From assembly GCA_963666865.1 (NCBI GenBank), contig OY763072.1, forward strand, positions 434,001-498,000: a stretch of DNA of 64,000 nucleotides, given 5' to 3'. Source of the stretch: Bin87 sp963666865 (GTDB lineage: Bacteria > Chloroflexota > Dehalococcoidia > Lucifugimonadales > UBA3495). Shown piece after piece: positions 15,856-24,544 of the stretch. The notes under the pieces are model-generated. The model made no database searches, was not told the DNA's origin, and saw only the letters and a program-made list of their open reading frames with translations. Every line of letters starts with the position of its first letter. Positions within the stretch are counted from its first letter, which is position 1. A program made the translations under genes and the position numbers.

Positions 15856-16259
15856 TGAATACTTTAGCGTTGGATACGTCCGTTGCAGCGGCATGGGTTC
15901 TTGACGATGAAAACGAACCTTATGCTATCGCAGCGTTCTCCTCACCCATGGTTGACGGCCGGCTGGTTCCGCAATTCTGGCACGTTGAGGTGCGCAATGT
16001 TCTGCTGACTGCCGAGAGGCGAAATCGGCTGTCCTCGGTCCGGGCCGGGCAGCAAGATGCTGCCCTGGGCGCTTTGCCGATTGACACGGATAACGATACT
16101 GACCTCGATTCTACCTATGAACTAGCCAAGACGCACCGGCTGTCGATTTACGACGCCGTGTACTTGGAACTGGCGCGACGACGCAATGTGATGTTGGCTA
16201 CGCTGGACAACGCGCTACGCAGGGCGGCCAGAGCAGAAGAATTGCTCTGGAGTCCATAA
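15855..16259 (+). CDS. VapC-type PIN-domain toxin
   Basis: The product is 134 aa. PIN residues are present: D7 in LALDTSVAAAW, Glu in HVEVRNVL (about 49), Asp in LSIYDAVYLELA (about 98) and Asp in LATLDNAL (about 116). VapC toxins cut RNA using Mg2+ at this acidic site. The reading frame is intact although its antitoxin is split by the IS, and the original promoter lies beyond 895 bp of opposite-strand IS DNA. It is probably silent now. Confidence 0.85.
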   Translation: MNTLALDTSVAAAWVLDDENEPYAIAAFSSPMVDGRLVPQFWHVEVRNVLLTAERRNRLSSVRAGQQDAALGALPIDTDNDTDLDSTYELAKTHRLSIYDAVYLELARRRNVMLATLDNALRRAARAEELLWSP

Positions 16260-16264
16260 CACGA

Positions 16265-16285
16265 GGGCGGGTTTGAAACCCGCCC
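16265..16285. terminator. Hairpin between convergent genes
   Basis: GGGCGGGTTT pairs with AAACCCGCCC around a single G. It separates vapC from the convergent 16318 gene. There is no T-run, so it is a weak terminator or a repeat. Confidence 0.4.
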
Positions 16286-16317
16286 CAGAAGATTCGGGCT
16301 ACATGAGCCGACTGCCG

Positions 16318-16767
16318 CTACCCCTCAAAGTCCACGCCGACGCCGACGATTTCCACCTGCATGGCGCGCAGGTCGGGCGCTCCCTCGTCGAAGGTCACGC
16401 AGACCACCACGTTGATGCCACGATCAACCTCGGGCGCGCCCGGGATTTCAAACTTGGCGTCCAGGTTGTCGCCCTTCATGGCCATGCCCAGGTGTTCGGC
16501 GATGATCTTCTCGCCGTCGTACACCAACACCTCGGCCACGTTGGCGTGAGAGCGGGCTCGGAAGGCCACCGATACCGACTCCGCCTTGGTGCGGTTGCCA
16601 TTCTGGACGGTTGGGGTGGGTATGGCGAAGTGCATCCAGGCGTTCTGCCCCTCATTGCCCTCGATGCGGGCGAAAGGCCCGCAGTGGCGTACGGCGGTGA
16701 TGCGGCTGAGATACTCTCCCGTCATCGCGGAGCCGTGTACCCAGGATGTGAATTTCTGCCCTGCCAT
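16318..16767 (-). CDS. Conserved-looking beta-rich protein of unknown function
   Basis: The product is 149 aa from the ATG at 16765-16767, which has GGAGG 8 nt upstream. It appears to be a beta-sandwich (FTSWVHGSAM, WMHFAIPTPT, SVAFRARSHANVAEVLVYDG, then INVVVCVTFDEGAPDLRAMQ) with no signal peptide and no obvious catalytic residues. I do not recognise the family. It converges on vapC and diverges from rpsB. Confidence 0.65.
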   Translation of the reverse strand: MAGQKFTSWVHGSAMTGEYLSRITAVRHCGPFARIEGNEGQNAWMHFAIPTPTVQNGNRTKAESVSVAFRARSHANVAEVLVYDGEKIIAEHLGMAMKGDNLDAKFEIPGAPEVDRGINVVVCVTFDEGAPDLRAMQVEIVGVGVDFEG

Positions 16768-16938
16768 CGTTGGAACCTCCTGCCGGCGGCGTGGTCGGAT
16801 CGGTTGTGCAGTTGAGTTGACGCGGGTGAGCGAAAGGCGCGAGACGCCTGGGTCAAGCATACCCAACGCGGCGGCTGTCGGCAAGAACGCTCGCGTCCTC
16901 ACGGCGGCAAAGTTGGTACGCAGGGACTGCCACGCCGT

Positions 16939-16968
16939 TTGCCGCTGTTTGCTGCCCTGTGCTATACT
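16939..16968 (+). promoter_or_regulatory. Promoter of the rpsB-tsf-pyrH operon
   Basis: TTGCCG (16939-16944), 18-nt spacer, TATACT (16963-16968), about 43 nt upstream of the rpsB ATG. Confidence 0.55.
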
Positions 16969-17011
16969 TGCGCGGATTCAGCGCCAACCGGAAAACGAGG
17001 CAGGAAAGCTT

Positions 17012-17890
17012 ATGGTACAAGCCCCCGAACGCCCGGCGGAGACGGCTGCAACGACGGCGGCTCCCGCCCTTGAACCGATTACGATGAAGTCGCTGCTGGA
17101 GGCCGGCGTGCATTTCGGCCACCAGACTCGCCGGTGGAACCCCCGGATGCGACGCTACATATTCACGCAGCGCAACGGCATCCACATCATCGACCTGCAA
17201 CAGACCATGGGGCTGATCGGTGATGCCTACCGGGCCATGGTGGAATTGGCGGCCAGCGGCGGCAAGGTCCTGTTCGTGGGCACCAAGAAGCAGGCCCAGG
17301 ACGTCATCGCGTCGGAGGCGGAACGCACCGGCCAATGGTACGTCAACCAGCGGTGGCTGGGGGGAACCCTGACCAACTTCCAGACCATCAAAGGGCGCAT
17401 TGATCACATGAAGCGCCTGCAGGAACAGCGGGAAACGGGTTATCTGGCTCGCCTGCCCAAGAAGGAAACCGTCCGCCTGACGCACACGCTGGACAAGCTG
17501 GAGAAGTACTTCACCGGCCTGCGCAACATGGACCGGCTGCCGGCCGCGCTGTTTGTCATCGACATCGGCAAAGAGGACATCTGCATCGCCGAGGCGCGAC
17601 GCCTCAACATCCCCATCTTTGCCATCGTGGACACCGATTGCGACCCGGGTCTGGTCACTCACGCGGTGCCGGGCAACGACGACGCCGTGCGCTCCATCCG
17701 GCTGATCACCGGTCGCATGGCCGCCGCCATCGAAGAAGGCCAGGCCCAGCGGGAAGCCCTGCTGGTGGCCCAGGCCGAGTCCGACGCGCCGGAAGACGAT
17801 GAAATGGACGAGGAGCGGCGCCCCTTCAGCAACACCGTCACCCTGGAAGAACTGGGCCAGATGTTGTCGTCCCGCCCTCTGGAACCGTAG
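17012..17890 (+). CDS. rpsB: Ribosomal protein S2
   Basis: The product is 292 aa. It is a small-subunit protein that binds 16S rRNA and S1. The core starts at MKSLLEAGVHFGHQTRRWNP after a 24-residue Ala/Pro-rich extension. Typical motifs: YIFTQRNGIHIIDLQQT, GGKVLFVGTKKQAQD, RWLGGTLTNFQTI and PIFAIVDTDCDPGLVTHAVPGNDDA, here in pieces. An acidic tail extends beyond the usual end. The ATG at 17012 has GGAAAG upstream. It is the first gene of the translation/lipid block. Confidence 0.95.
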   Translation: MVQAPERPAETAATTAAPALEPITMKSLLEAGVHFGHQTRRWNPRMRRYIFTQRNGIHIIDLQQTMGLIGDAYRAMVELAASGGKVLFVGTKKQAQDVIASEAERTGQWYVNQRWLGGTLTNFQTIKGRIDHMKRLQEQRETGYLARLPKKETVRLTHTLDKLEKYFTGLRNMDRLPAALFVIDIGKEDICIAEARRLNIPIFAIVDTDCDPGLVTHAVPGNDDAVRSIRLITGRMAAAIEEGQAQREALLVAQAESDAPEDDEMDEERRPFSNTVTLEELGQMLSSRPLEP

Positions 17891-17937
17891 CCTGCCCAGA
17901 CACCATAGGGCCTGTTGACAATATGGAAGCGGCGACG

Positions 17938-18033
17938 ACGTTCCTGCGAAAGCAGGAACCTAGGAAATCTTTTGCGACAGGAATGTTGACCGAGTTTACG
18001 CTCACTGGATTTCCGCTTTCGCGGGAATGACGG
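17938..18033. repeat. Inverted-pair repeat between rpsB and tsf
   Basis: The left end CGTTCCTGCGAAAGCAGGAA and right end TTCCGCTTTCGCGGGAATGA are inverted copies about 95 bp apart. Similar pairs lie at 30605, 38538 and 46747. It lies inside an essential operon and could form a large stem. Confidence 0.8.
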
Positions 18034-18106
18034 GAAAGTGCGCGGGAATGACCGTATTTATCAACACTTTCTACATCAGACTATTGATTACCAGGAGGCT
18101 CCCAAG

Positions 18107-18613
18107 TTGCCTGCAGTTACCGTTGAACTAATCAAAAACCTGCGCGAGCAGACCGGAGCCGGCATCAGCGATTGCAAGAAAGCGCTGGAGGATAACGACG
18201 GGGATTTGGAAAAAGCCGTGGCGGCCCTGCGGCAGAAGGGCTTTGAGCAGGCCGCCCGCCGGGCCGACCGTGAGACCTCCCAGGGGTTGGTTGAAGCCTA
18301 CATTCACACTGGCGGCCGGGTCGGCGCGTTGGTGCAGTTGGGTTGCGAGACTGACTTTGTGGCCCGCACCGACCAGTTCCGCGCGCTGGCTCACGACATC
18401 GCCATGCAGGTGGCGGCCATGTCTCCCGTCTATCTCAGCGAGGAGGACAAGGAGGATGGGGACGACCGGCCGGCGGCGCAGGTGTGTCTGCTCCAACAGC
18501 CGTTCATCAAGGATGGCTCCCGCACCCTGGCCGACCTGGTGCGCGAAACCGCAGCGCAAACCGGAGAGAACGTCCGCATCGTACACTTCAGCCGCCTTGC
18601 TTTGGGCGAGTAA
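18107..18613 (+). CDS. tsf: Elongation factor Ts, short form
   Basis: The product is 168 aa. It starts at TTG 18107, with AGGAGG 8 nt upstream. It exchanges GDP for GTP on EF-Tu. The N-terminal UBA-like domain is clear (IKNLREQTGAGISDCKKALE), followed by the core TDFVART motif in LGCETDFVARTDQF. The second core subdomain of the long E. coli form is absent, as in several phyla including Chloroflexota. Between S2 and EF-Ts lies the inverted-pair repeat. Confidence 0.93.
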   Translation: MPAVTVELIKNLREQTGAGISDCKKALEDNDGDLEKAVAALRQKGFEQAARRADRETSQGLVEAYIHTGGRVGALVQLGCETDFVARTDQFRALAHDIAMQVAAMSPVYLSEEDKEDGDDRPAAQVCLLQQPFIKDGSRTLADLVRETAAQTGENVRIVHFSRLALGE

Positions 18614-18670
18614 CCCGGAGCAGGCGACGGCGACGGCCCAGCGCGGCCGCTCCCATCTCAGGTCAGTAAG

Positions 18671-19450
18671 ATGGAAAACGGCACCGTCAAGGGTGAACCA
18701 ATCTACCGCCGCGTCCTGCTCAAGGTCAGCGGCGAATCTTTACAGGGCGCCGGGACCGACGCCATCGACCCGGAAGCCGTGTCCTACGTCGCCGACCAGA
18801 TAATCGACACGCACTCCCGTGGCGTCGAGGTGGCCGTTGTAGTCGGTGGCGGCAACATCTGGCGCGGCTCGTCCGCCGAGCGCCGGGGGATGGAACGCTC
18901 CACCGCTGATTACGCCGGCATGGTGGCCACTCTGATCAATGGGCTGGCCCTGCAGGACGCGCTGGAACGCCGAGGCACCATCACCCGAACCCAGTCGGCC
19001 TTGCCGATACAGGCCGTGGCCGAGCCATACATTCGCCGCCGAGCCATCAGACACCTGGAAAAGGGCCGCGTGGTACTGTTCTGCGCCGGGGCGGGCAACC
19101 CCTATATGTCCACCGATACGGCGTCGGCGCTGCGGGCGCTGGAGGTCGGAGCCGAAGTGCTGCTGATGGCCAAGAACGGAGTGGACGGCGTGTACGATTC
19201 GGACCCGCGCACCAACCCCGAAGCCGTGAGATTCGGCAACTTGGAATATCTCGACGCGGTAAATCGTCGCCTGGAGGTTATGGACTCCACGGCCATGACC
19301 CTGTGTATGGATAACCAGATGCCCATCATAGTGTTTGATATATTTGAGCATGGCGCCATGGGCCGTATCCTTCGCGGTGACGCGGTGGGCACCACCATCA
19401 GCGACGGGAAGCAACCGTACGTCACGCAAAACGGTAAAGGAGGGGACTAA
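18671..19450 (+). CDS. pyrH: UMP kinase
   Basis: The product is 259 aa, the bacterial hexameric enzyme that phosphorylates UMP to UDP. Motifs: LLKVSGESL (phosphate binding), VVVGGGNIWRG, STADYAGMVATLINGLALQD and GNPYMSTDTASALRALE. The order tsf-pyrH-frr is conserved in bacteria. The gap to tsf is 57 nt. Confidence 0.95.
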   Translation: MENGTVKGEPIYRRVLLKVSGESLQGAGTDAIDPEAVSYVADQIIDTHSRGVEVAVVVGGGNIWRGSSAERRGMERSTADYAGMVATLINGLALQDALERRGTITRTQSALPIQAVAEPYIRRRAIRHLEKGRVVLFCAGAGNPYMSTDTASALRALEVGAEVLLMAKNGVDGVYDSDPRTNPEAVRFGNLEYLDAVNRRLEVMDSTAMTLCMDNQMPIIVFDIFEHGAMGRILRGDAVGTTISDGKQPYVTQNGKGGD

Positions 19451-19451
19451 A

Positions 19452-20054
19452 ATGACAATGCGCCGAGGCAGGGACAACAGCGACCAGGACGAGCGTACCA
19501 TCGAGGATGTGCTGGCCGACGTCGAACACAGAATGGGCCAGTCCATCGAGGCCATGCGCCGTGACATCAGCACCCTCCGTACCGGGCGAGCGACTCCGTC
19601 GTTGATCGAGGACCTGGCGGTCGATTACTACGGAACGCCCACGCCTCTGAAACAGATTGCGTCCATATCGGCCCCCGACGCCCGGGCCATCATGGTACAG
19701 CCGTGGGACCGGCAGTCCCTCCGGGACATTGAGCGCAGCCTGACCCAATCGGATCTGGGGTTCAACCCGTCCAACGACGGCAACGTGATCACCGTGCCCA
19801 TTCCGCCGCTGACCCAGGAACGCCGGCGCGAAATGGTGCGCCTGCTCAAGCGCAAGGCGGAGGATAGCAAGGTCGCCGTGCGCAACGTGCGCCGCGACGG
19901 CGTGGACTCCCTGCGCAAGATGGAGCGAGACAAATCGATTTCCCAGGACGAGAACCGCCGCAGTCAGGATACCCTGCAGAAGACCACCGACGCGCACATC
20001 AAGTCCATCGATGAAGTGGCCGCCGCCAAAGAGGCGGAGATTATGGAGGTCTAG
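19452..20054 (+). CDS. frr: Ribosome recycling factor
   Basis: The product is 200 aa from the ATG at 19452, 1 nt after the pyrH stop, with AAGGAGG overlapping the pyrH end. It splits post-termination ribosomes together with EF-G. Motifs: LRTGRATPSLIEDL, VDYYGTPTPLKQIASI and NDGNVITVPIPPLTQERR. A short charged N-terminal extension is present. Confidence 0.95.
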   Translation: MTMRRGRDNSDQDERTIEDVLADVEHRMGQSIEAMRRDISTLRTGRATPSLIEDLAVDYYGTPTPLKQIASISAPDARAIMVQPWDRQSLRDIERSLTQSDLGFNPSNDGNVITVPIPPLTQERRREMVRLLKRKAEDSKVAVRNVRRDGVDSLRKMERDKSISQDENRRSQDTLQKTTDAHIKSIDEVAAAKEAEIMEV

Positions 20055-20096
20055 CGTTTCGACGCATGGCTCCGATTCGCCCGATTGAGATCCGAA

Positions 20097-20972
20097 ATGG
20101 CTACCCTCCAACCTTCTGCCAACCCTTCGCCGGCCGGGCGCGTCACCCCGCTGCACGAACTTGCTCCGCCGCAGGAGCCGTTTGAGCCTTGGCTTGATCC
20201 CATGTATGAGGATCCTGACGTGCCGCTGCCCGATCCGCCGAAAAGGGGCGATATGCAAGACTATCTTCGCCTGCACCGGCCGGGCGTCGGCACCTCCCTG
20301 GAACTCTATCTGGCCCGAAGCCACTACCCCATTCTGGTCGTCGGAGGCGCGTACCTCTGCTTCGACACCAGGGAACGCCGGCCCTGGCGAGTGCCTGATT
20401 TGATGGTGGCCTTGGACGTCGATCCGGCCCCTATCATTGCTCGCAACGGCTACGTCATTCACGAGCATGGGAAGCCGCCCGATCTGGTGATCGAAATCGC
20501 TTCGTCCACCACCGGGACAACCGACTACACTGCCAAACGGCTGGATTACGCGCGGTTCGGGGTGCAGGAGTACTGGCGGTTCGACCACACCGGAGGCGAA
20601 TATCACGACGTGGCGTTGGCCGGCGACCGGCTGGTTGACGGCGAATACCAACCTGTTCCGATAACTGTCAACGAAGAAGGCATAGCCTCGGGGTACAGCC
20701 AGGTCCTGGGTCTGGACGTCCGCTGGGACAATGGTACGTTGCGGTTCTGCGACCCGATCACCGGCGACTGTCTGCCCACCTGGGATGAAATGCAGGCCGA
20801 ACTGGCGGCCACGACCGCCGAACGCGACGCCGTAACCGTTGAGCGCGACGCCGTAACCGCCGAACGTGACGCCGTAACCGTTGAGCGCGACGCTGTAACC
20901 GCCGAACGTGACGCAGCGTTGGAGCGGGTTAGACAGTTGGAGGAACAACTGGGTTCCCAGCAATCGGAATAG
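20097..20972 (+). CDS. Uma2-family PD-(D/E)XK protein with coiled-coil tail
   Basis: The product is 291 aa from the ATG at 20097; a TTG at 20085 is the alternative. The Uma2 (DUF820) nuclease-like core has PDLMVALDV, PPDLVIEIASSTT and YTAKRLDYARFGVQEYWRFD, giving the D, E and K positions of the fold. Residues about 240-290 are heptads (ERDAVTV/ERDAVTA) encoded by a 21-bp tandem repeat. Uma2 proteins are abundant in cyanobacteria and Chloroflexota; their role is unproven. This one sits between frr and uppS, inside an otherwise conserved block, so it was inserted there. Confidence 0.8.
   Translation: MATLQPSANPSPAGRVTPLHELAPPQEPFEPWLDPMYEDPDVPLPDPPKRGDMQDYLRLHRPGVGTSLELYLARSHYPILVVGGAYLCFDTRERRPWRVPDLMVALDVDPAPIIARNGYVIHEHGKPPDLVIEIASSTTGTTDYTAKRLDYARFGVQEYWRFDHTGGEYHDVALAGDRLVDGEYQPVPITVNEEGIASGYSQVLGLDVRWDNGTLRFCDPITGDCLPTWDEMQAELAATTAERDAVTVERDAVTAERDAVTVERDAVTAERDAALERVRQLEEQLGSQQSE
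20814..20919. repeat. 21-bp tandem repeats encoding coiled-coil heptads
   Basis: About five units of the GCCGTAACCGTTGAGCGCGA type, alternating ACCGTTGAG and ACCGCCGAA. Each encodes seven residues, so repeat number changes coiled-coil length by whole heptads. Confidence 0.8.
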
Positions 20973-21016
20973 TCAGCCCTCGGATTTCAGAGAAAACCTC
21001 CCCGCATAACCGTCCC

Positions 21017-21781
21017 TTGCCCACCGCCGATAGCGTCCACCATAGCGCCGGGTCAAACCACGACACCGGCCCATTGCCCCACCATGTCGCCATCATCATG
21101 GACGGCAACGGTCGTTGGGCCGCTCGCCGGGATTTGCCCCGACGGGCCGGGCACCAGCAGGGCGTGGCCAACATCCGCCGCGTGGTGCGCGCTCTGTCCG
21201 AACGCGGGGTGTCGGTGGTAACTCTCTACGCTTTCTCCACGGAGAACTGGCGCCGCCCCACCGAGGAAGTGGACGGGCTGCTGACGATCCTGGCCGAAGA
21301 GATCGAGCCGCAAACCCGGGAACTGCACGAGGCCGGCGTGCGGCTGGTGCATCTGGGCGACCCTGAGCCGTTGGACGCGGCTTTGCAGGACGCCATCGCC
21401 CGGGCCCAGCAAGTCACCAAGCATAACACCGGCGTTGTACTGAACATCGCGTTCAACTACGGCGGACGCGGCGAGATCCTCCAGGCGGTACGACGCATCC
21501 TGGCCGATGGCGTGGCTCCGGACCTGGTGGACGAGGCCCTGTTCAGCCGCTACCTGTACACCGACGGCTGCCCTGACCCTGACCTGATCATCCGCACCGG
21601 CGGCGAGCAGCGTCTCAGCAACTTCCTCCTCTGGCAGGCCGCCTACAGCGAGTATTACCACACCCCGGTGCTCTGGCCCGATCTGGATGCGGACGAACTG
21701 GACCGCGCGCTGGACGACTACCGGCGCCGACGCCGGCGTTTCGGCGCTCTGGATGGGCAGGACCAGCCCGGTAAGGGATAG
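21017..21781 (+). CDS. uppS: Undecaprenyl diphosphate synthase
   Basis: The product is 254 aa, starting at TTG 21017. It condenses isopentenyl diphosphate units in the cis configuration to make the lipid carrier for cell-wall or glycan synthesis. Motifs: HVAIIMDGNGRWA (catalytic Asp), LYAFSTENWRRP, FNYGGRGEI, and DLIIRTGGEQRLSNFLLWQAAYSE. Length is standard. It is followed by cdsA after 5 nt. Confidence 0.95.
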   Translation: MPTADSVHHSAGSNHDTGPLPHHVAIIMDGNGRWAARRDLPRRAGHQQGVANIRRVVRALSERGVSVVTLYAFSTENWRRPTEEVDGLLTILAEEIEPQTRELHEAGVRLVHLGDPEPLDAALQDAIARAQQVTKHNTGVVLNIAFNYGGRGEILQAVRRILADGVAPDLVDEALFSRYLYTDGCPDPDLIIRTGGEQRLSNFLLWQAAYSEYYHTPVLWPDLDADELDRALDDYRRRRRRFGALDGQDQPGKG

Positions 21782-21786
21782 CGCGC

Positions 21787-22821
21787 GTGCTGTTCCACCG
21801 GGTCCTGACCGCCCTGGTGGGCGTTCCCGTCGTCCTGGCCGCCATCTGGTTCGGGCCGCCCTGGCTGACCATTATTGCCGCCACGGCGGCGGTTATCGGG
21901 GTATGGGAAGCCTACCGGCTGTATCCACCCATCAGTTCGGCGGACCCGGACTCCCCGCCGACGCCATTGCCCATCCTGCTGGGTGGCGCCTGGGCCGTGG
22001 CGCTGGTGCTGGCAGGCGAGCTTGCCGTCAAGCCACAGGATTTCGGATTGGCGGCGGCCGCCATCTGCGTGGTGGGCTGCATCATCGGCGGGTTGTGGAT
22101 GATTGCGGCGTGGCGTGGCCGGCGGCCGGTCGTCGCTGTCATCTACCTGGCGATGCCGCCCACGTACATCGGCGGCGCTTTGGCCTGCGCCGTCGCGCTG
22201 CGTAGCGTCATCGGAGAGCGCATCGTGCTGCCTCTGGAGAGCAGCGTAGATGTTACCGCGTTTTCGCCACCGCCAGCCATTGAGGAAAACGGGGTTGGCG
22301 AACCGCTGGAGATACCGCCGGAGGCGGCGACGGAATCTATCGGCTCGTGGCTTCTTCCTGACATCGCCGGCGTCGAGTTCGCGCAAAGCGTCGCCAACCT
22401 CACCGACCTGGGCTGCTGGCTGCTGCTGTTGACCATTCTCACCGTGTATGCCGCCGATACCGGGGCCTACGCCGTGGGCCGGCTCATCGGACGGCATCGG
22501 ATGGCTCCCGGCATCAGCCCGAGCAAGACCTGGGAGGGCACGGCCGGCGGAATGGCGGCGTCAATCGTAGCGGCGGTCGCGCTGGGTGTCCTGTTTCCCT
22601 TGCAGATTCAGATTTGGCAAGCGGCGCTGATTGGTGTTATTTTAGGCGTGGTTTCGCCGGCCGGCGATCTGTTGGAGTCAAAAGCCAAGCGCTTGGCCGA
22701 CGCCAAGGATTCCGGCAACCTTTTCCCCGGGCACGGCGGGATGCTGGACCGTCTCGACAGTCTGCTCCCTTCCGTAGCAATCGTGTACATCCTAGCGGTA
22801 ACGATTACCGTCGCCACCTGA
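21787..22821 (+). CDS. cdsA: Phosphatidate cytidylyltransferase
   Basis: The product is 344 aa with a GTG start. It makes CDP-diacylglycerol for phospholipids. It has about eight membrane segments. The C-terminal signature is complete: AADTGAYAVGRLIGRH, then SPSKTWEGTAGG, and SPAGDLLESKAKRLADAKDS ending with FPGHGGMLDRLDS. It is longer than usual because of a 60-residue Pro/Glu-rich loop (about 140-200) between helices. Confidence 0.93.
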   Translation: MLFHRVLTALVGVPVVLAAIWFGPPWLTIIAATAAVIGVWEAYRLYPPISSADPDSPPTPLPILLGGAWAVALVLAGELAVKPQDFGLAAAAICVVGCIIGGLWMIAAWRGRRPVVAVIYLAMPPTYIGGALACAVALRSVIGERIVLPLESSVDVTAFSPPPAIEENGVGEPLEIPPEAATESIGSWLLPDIAGVEFAQSVANLTDLGCWLLLLTILTVYAADTGAYAVGRLIGRHRMAPGISPSKTWEGTAGGMAASIVAAVALGVLFPLQIQIWQAALIGVILGVVSPAGDLLESKAKRLADAKDSGNLFPGHGGMLDRLDSLLPSVAIVYILAVTITVAT

Positions 22822-22836
22822 CCCTCACACCATCCC

Positions 22837-23964
22837 ATGCGACGCATCGTAATACTCGGTTCCACCGGCTCCATCGGGCGACAGACCCTGGACATCGTGC
22901 GGGCCTTCCGCCACGAGTTTGAGGTGGTAGGTTTGGCTGCCGGTAACAACGCCTCCCGGTTGCTGGAACAGGTTGCGGAGTTTAACCCCCGCTACATCTG
23001 GTGCACCACGCCGCCCGCGCCGTTGCCGGAGGGTACGACGCTGCTGCCCATGGACGAGATGGCGGCGCTGCCCGAGGTGGACCAGGTTATGGTCGCGCTG
23101 ATGGGCGCGGTCGGGCTGTCACCCACCATGAACGCTCTGCGTGCCGGCAAGCAGGTGGCCCTGTCCAACAAGGAACCCATCGTAATGGCCGGGCAGACAC
23201 TGAAGGAGACTGAGGCCAAGCATGGCGGCGTCATCCTGCCCGTGGACAGCGAACCCAGCGCCATCTGGCAGTGCCTCCAGGGTGAGGACAACCACATCCG
23301 CCGGCTGATGATAACCGCCAGCGGCGGTCCCTTCCGTCGCACTCCCCTGGAAGAACTGGAGAAGGTTACTCCGGAGCAGGCCCTGCAACACCCTACCTGG
23401 CGCATGGGCGACAAGATCACCATTGATTCAGCCACGCTGATGAACAAGGCGTTTGAGGTGATTGAATCCCACTGGCTGTTCTCGGTGCCGTGGGAGGACA
23501 TCGCCGTGGTGGTGCATCCCCAGAGCACCATCCACTCCATGGTGGAATTCGATGACGGCTCGGTGAAGGCCCAACTGGGGCCGCCCAGTATGCGACTGCC
23601 CATCCAGTATGCGCTGTTCTACCCGCAGCGGTTCGCCAACGACGAGATCCCGCGCTTGGACATCACCGCGCCGTGGTCCCTCGACTTTGAGCCACTGCAG
23701 CCGGAACGTTATCCCTGCTTTGGACTGGCCGTAGCGGCCGGAAAGGCCGGCGGTACGACGCCCACCGTGCTCAGCGCAGCCGACGAGGTGGCGGTGCAGG
23801 CTTTCCTGCAGGGCAGCATCGGGTTCACCGACATCTACCGGGTGGTAGAGCAGGTGCTGGGCGAGCATCATTCACAGCCTTCCCCTGACTTGGGTGCTAT
23901 TGTGGAGGCAGACCGTTGGGCCAACGCGAGGGCTGCTGAGATAGCCGGCAACCGTTCCAGTTAG
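22837..23964 (+). CDS. dxr: 1-deoxy-D-xylulose 5-phosphate reductoisomerase
   Basis: The product is 375 aa. It converts DXP to MEP, the committed step of the non-mevalonate isoprenoid pathway, with NADPH. Motifs: ILGSTGSIGRQTLDIV (NADPH site), SNKEPIVMAG, VDSEPSAIWQ (metal ligands), ITASGGPFR and KITIDSATLMNKAFEVIESH. The order uppS-cdsA-dxr-rseP is widely conserved and links isoprenoid supply with envelope synthesis. Confidence 0.95.
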   Translation: MRRIVILGSTGSIGRQTLDIVRAFRHEFEVVGLAAGNNASRLLEQVAEFNPRYIWCTTPPAPLPEGTTLLPMDEMAALPEVDQVMVALMGAVGLSPTMNALRAGKQVALSNKEPIVMAGQTLKETEAKHGGVILPVDSEPSAIWQCLQGEDNHIRRLMITASGGPFRRTPLEELEKVTPEQALQHPTWRMGDKITIDSATLMNKAFEVIESHWLFSVPWEDIAVVVHPQSTIHSMVEFDDGSVKAQLGPPSMRLPIQYALFYPQRFANDEIPRLDITAPWSLDFEPLQPERYPCFGLAVAAGKAGGTTPTVLSAADEVAVQAFLQGSIGFTDIYRVVEQVLGEHHSQPSPDLGAIVEADRWANARAAEIAGNRSS

Positions 23965-23994
23965 CATTGCGCTTCTCTTTGATACAATAACAGC

Positions 23995-24501
23995 ATGGCG
24001 CGACGCAGATGGCTGCACTGGCGATGGCGGCTACGGCGCTGGGCGAGAAGATTTTCCTACAATTGGCAACTGCTCCACTTTGCGGCTACGCCCTTTGGCA
24101 TTGCCCTGACAACAATAATAACTACGCATTTGCGCTTCCCAACAATACGTCCGGCGATAGCCAACTTTGACAGCATGGCAACGCTGGTCAGCATCAGCGC
24201 AGTGTATTACGGTATGATAGCGGTTGCAGCGGAATTAGGAGGCAGGACGGTGTTCTGGGCATTGGCACAGTGGCAAAAAGACCGGGAGGCCGCAAGAAGG
24301 GAGCGCCGGCGTCGCAGCGCCAGGGACAGGGCCGCAGGCATTGCGGAAGGCCGTGCAGAAGGCCGTGCAGAAGGCCGTGCAGAAGGTCAACGCGACATCA
24401 TTGCCACCATGTGGGGATCTGCGCAGTCTGACGAGGAACGGGCTCGCATCCAGCGCATCGCCGAAGAGCGCGGCATCGCTTTGCCGGCTCAGGGGGAATA
24501 G
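23995..24501 (+). CDS. Small membrane protein with RAEG tandem repeats
   Basis: The product is 168 aa. It has a strongly basic start (MARRRWLHWRWRLRRW), two hydrophobic segments (about 30-46 and 62-78), then a charged helical region with three copies of EGRA. These repeats come from 12-bp units GGCCGTGCAGAA (about 24351-24386). The tail (SDEERARIQRIAEERGIALP) is also helical. I do not recognise a family. It interrupts the conserved dxr-rseP neighbourhood. Confidence 0.55.
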   Translation: MARRRWLHWRWRLRRWARRFSYNWQLLHFAATPFGIALTTIITTHLRFPTIRPAIANFDSMATLVSISAVYYGMIAVAAELGGRTVFWALAQWQKDREAARRERRRRSARDRAAGIAEGRAEGRAEGRAEGQRDIIATMWGSAQSDEERARIQRIAEERGIALPAQGE

Positions 24502-24544
24502 GGCCGGCGGCGTATTCGTTTGATCGACCGCGCGGATTGTGACT

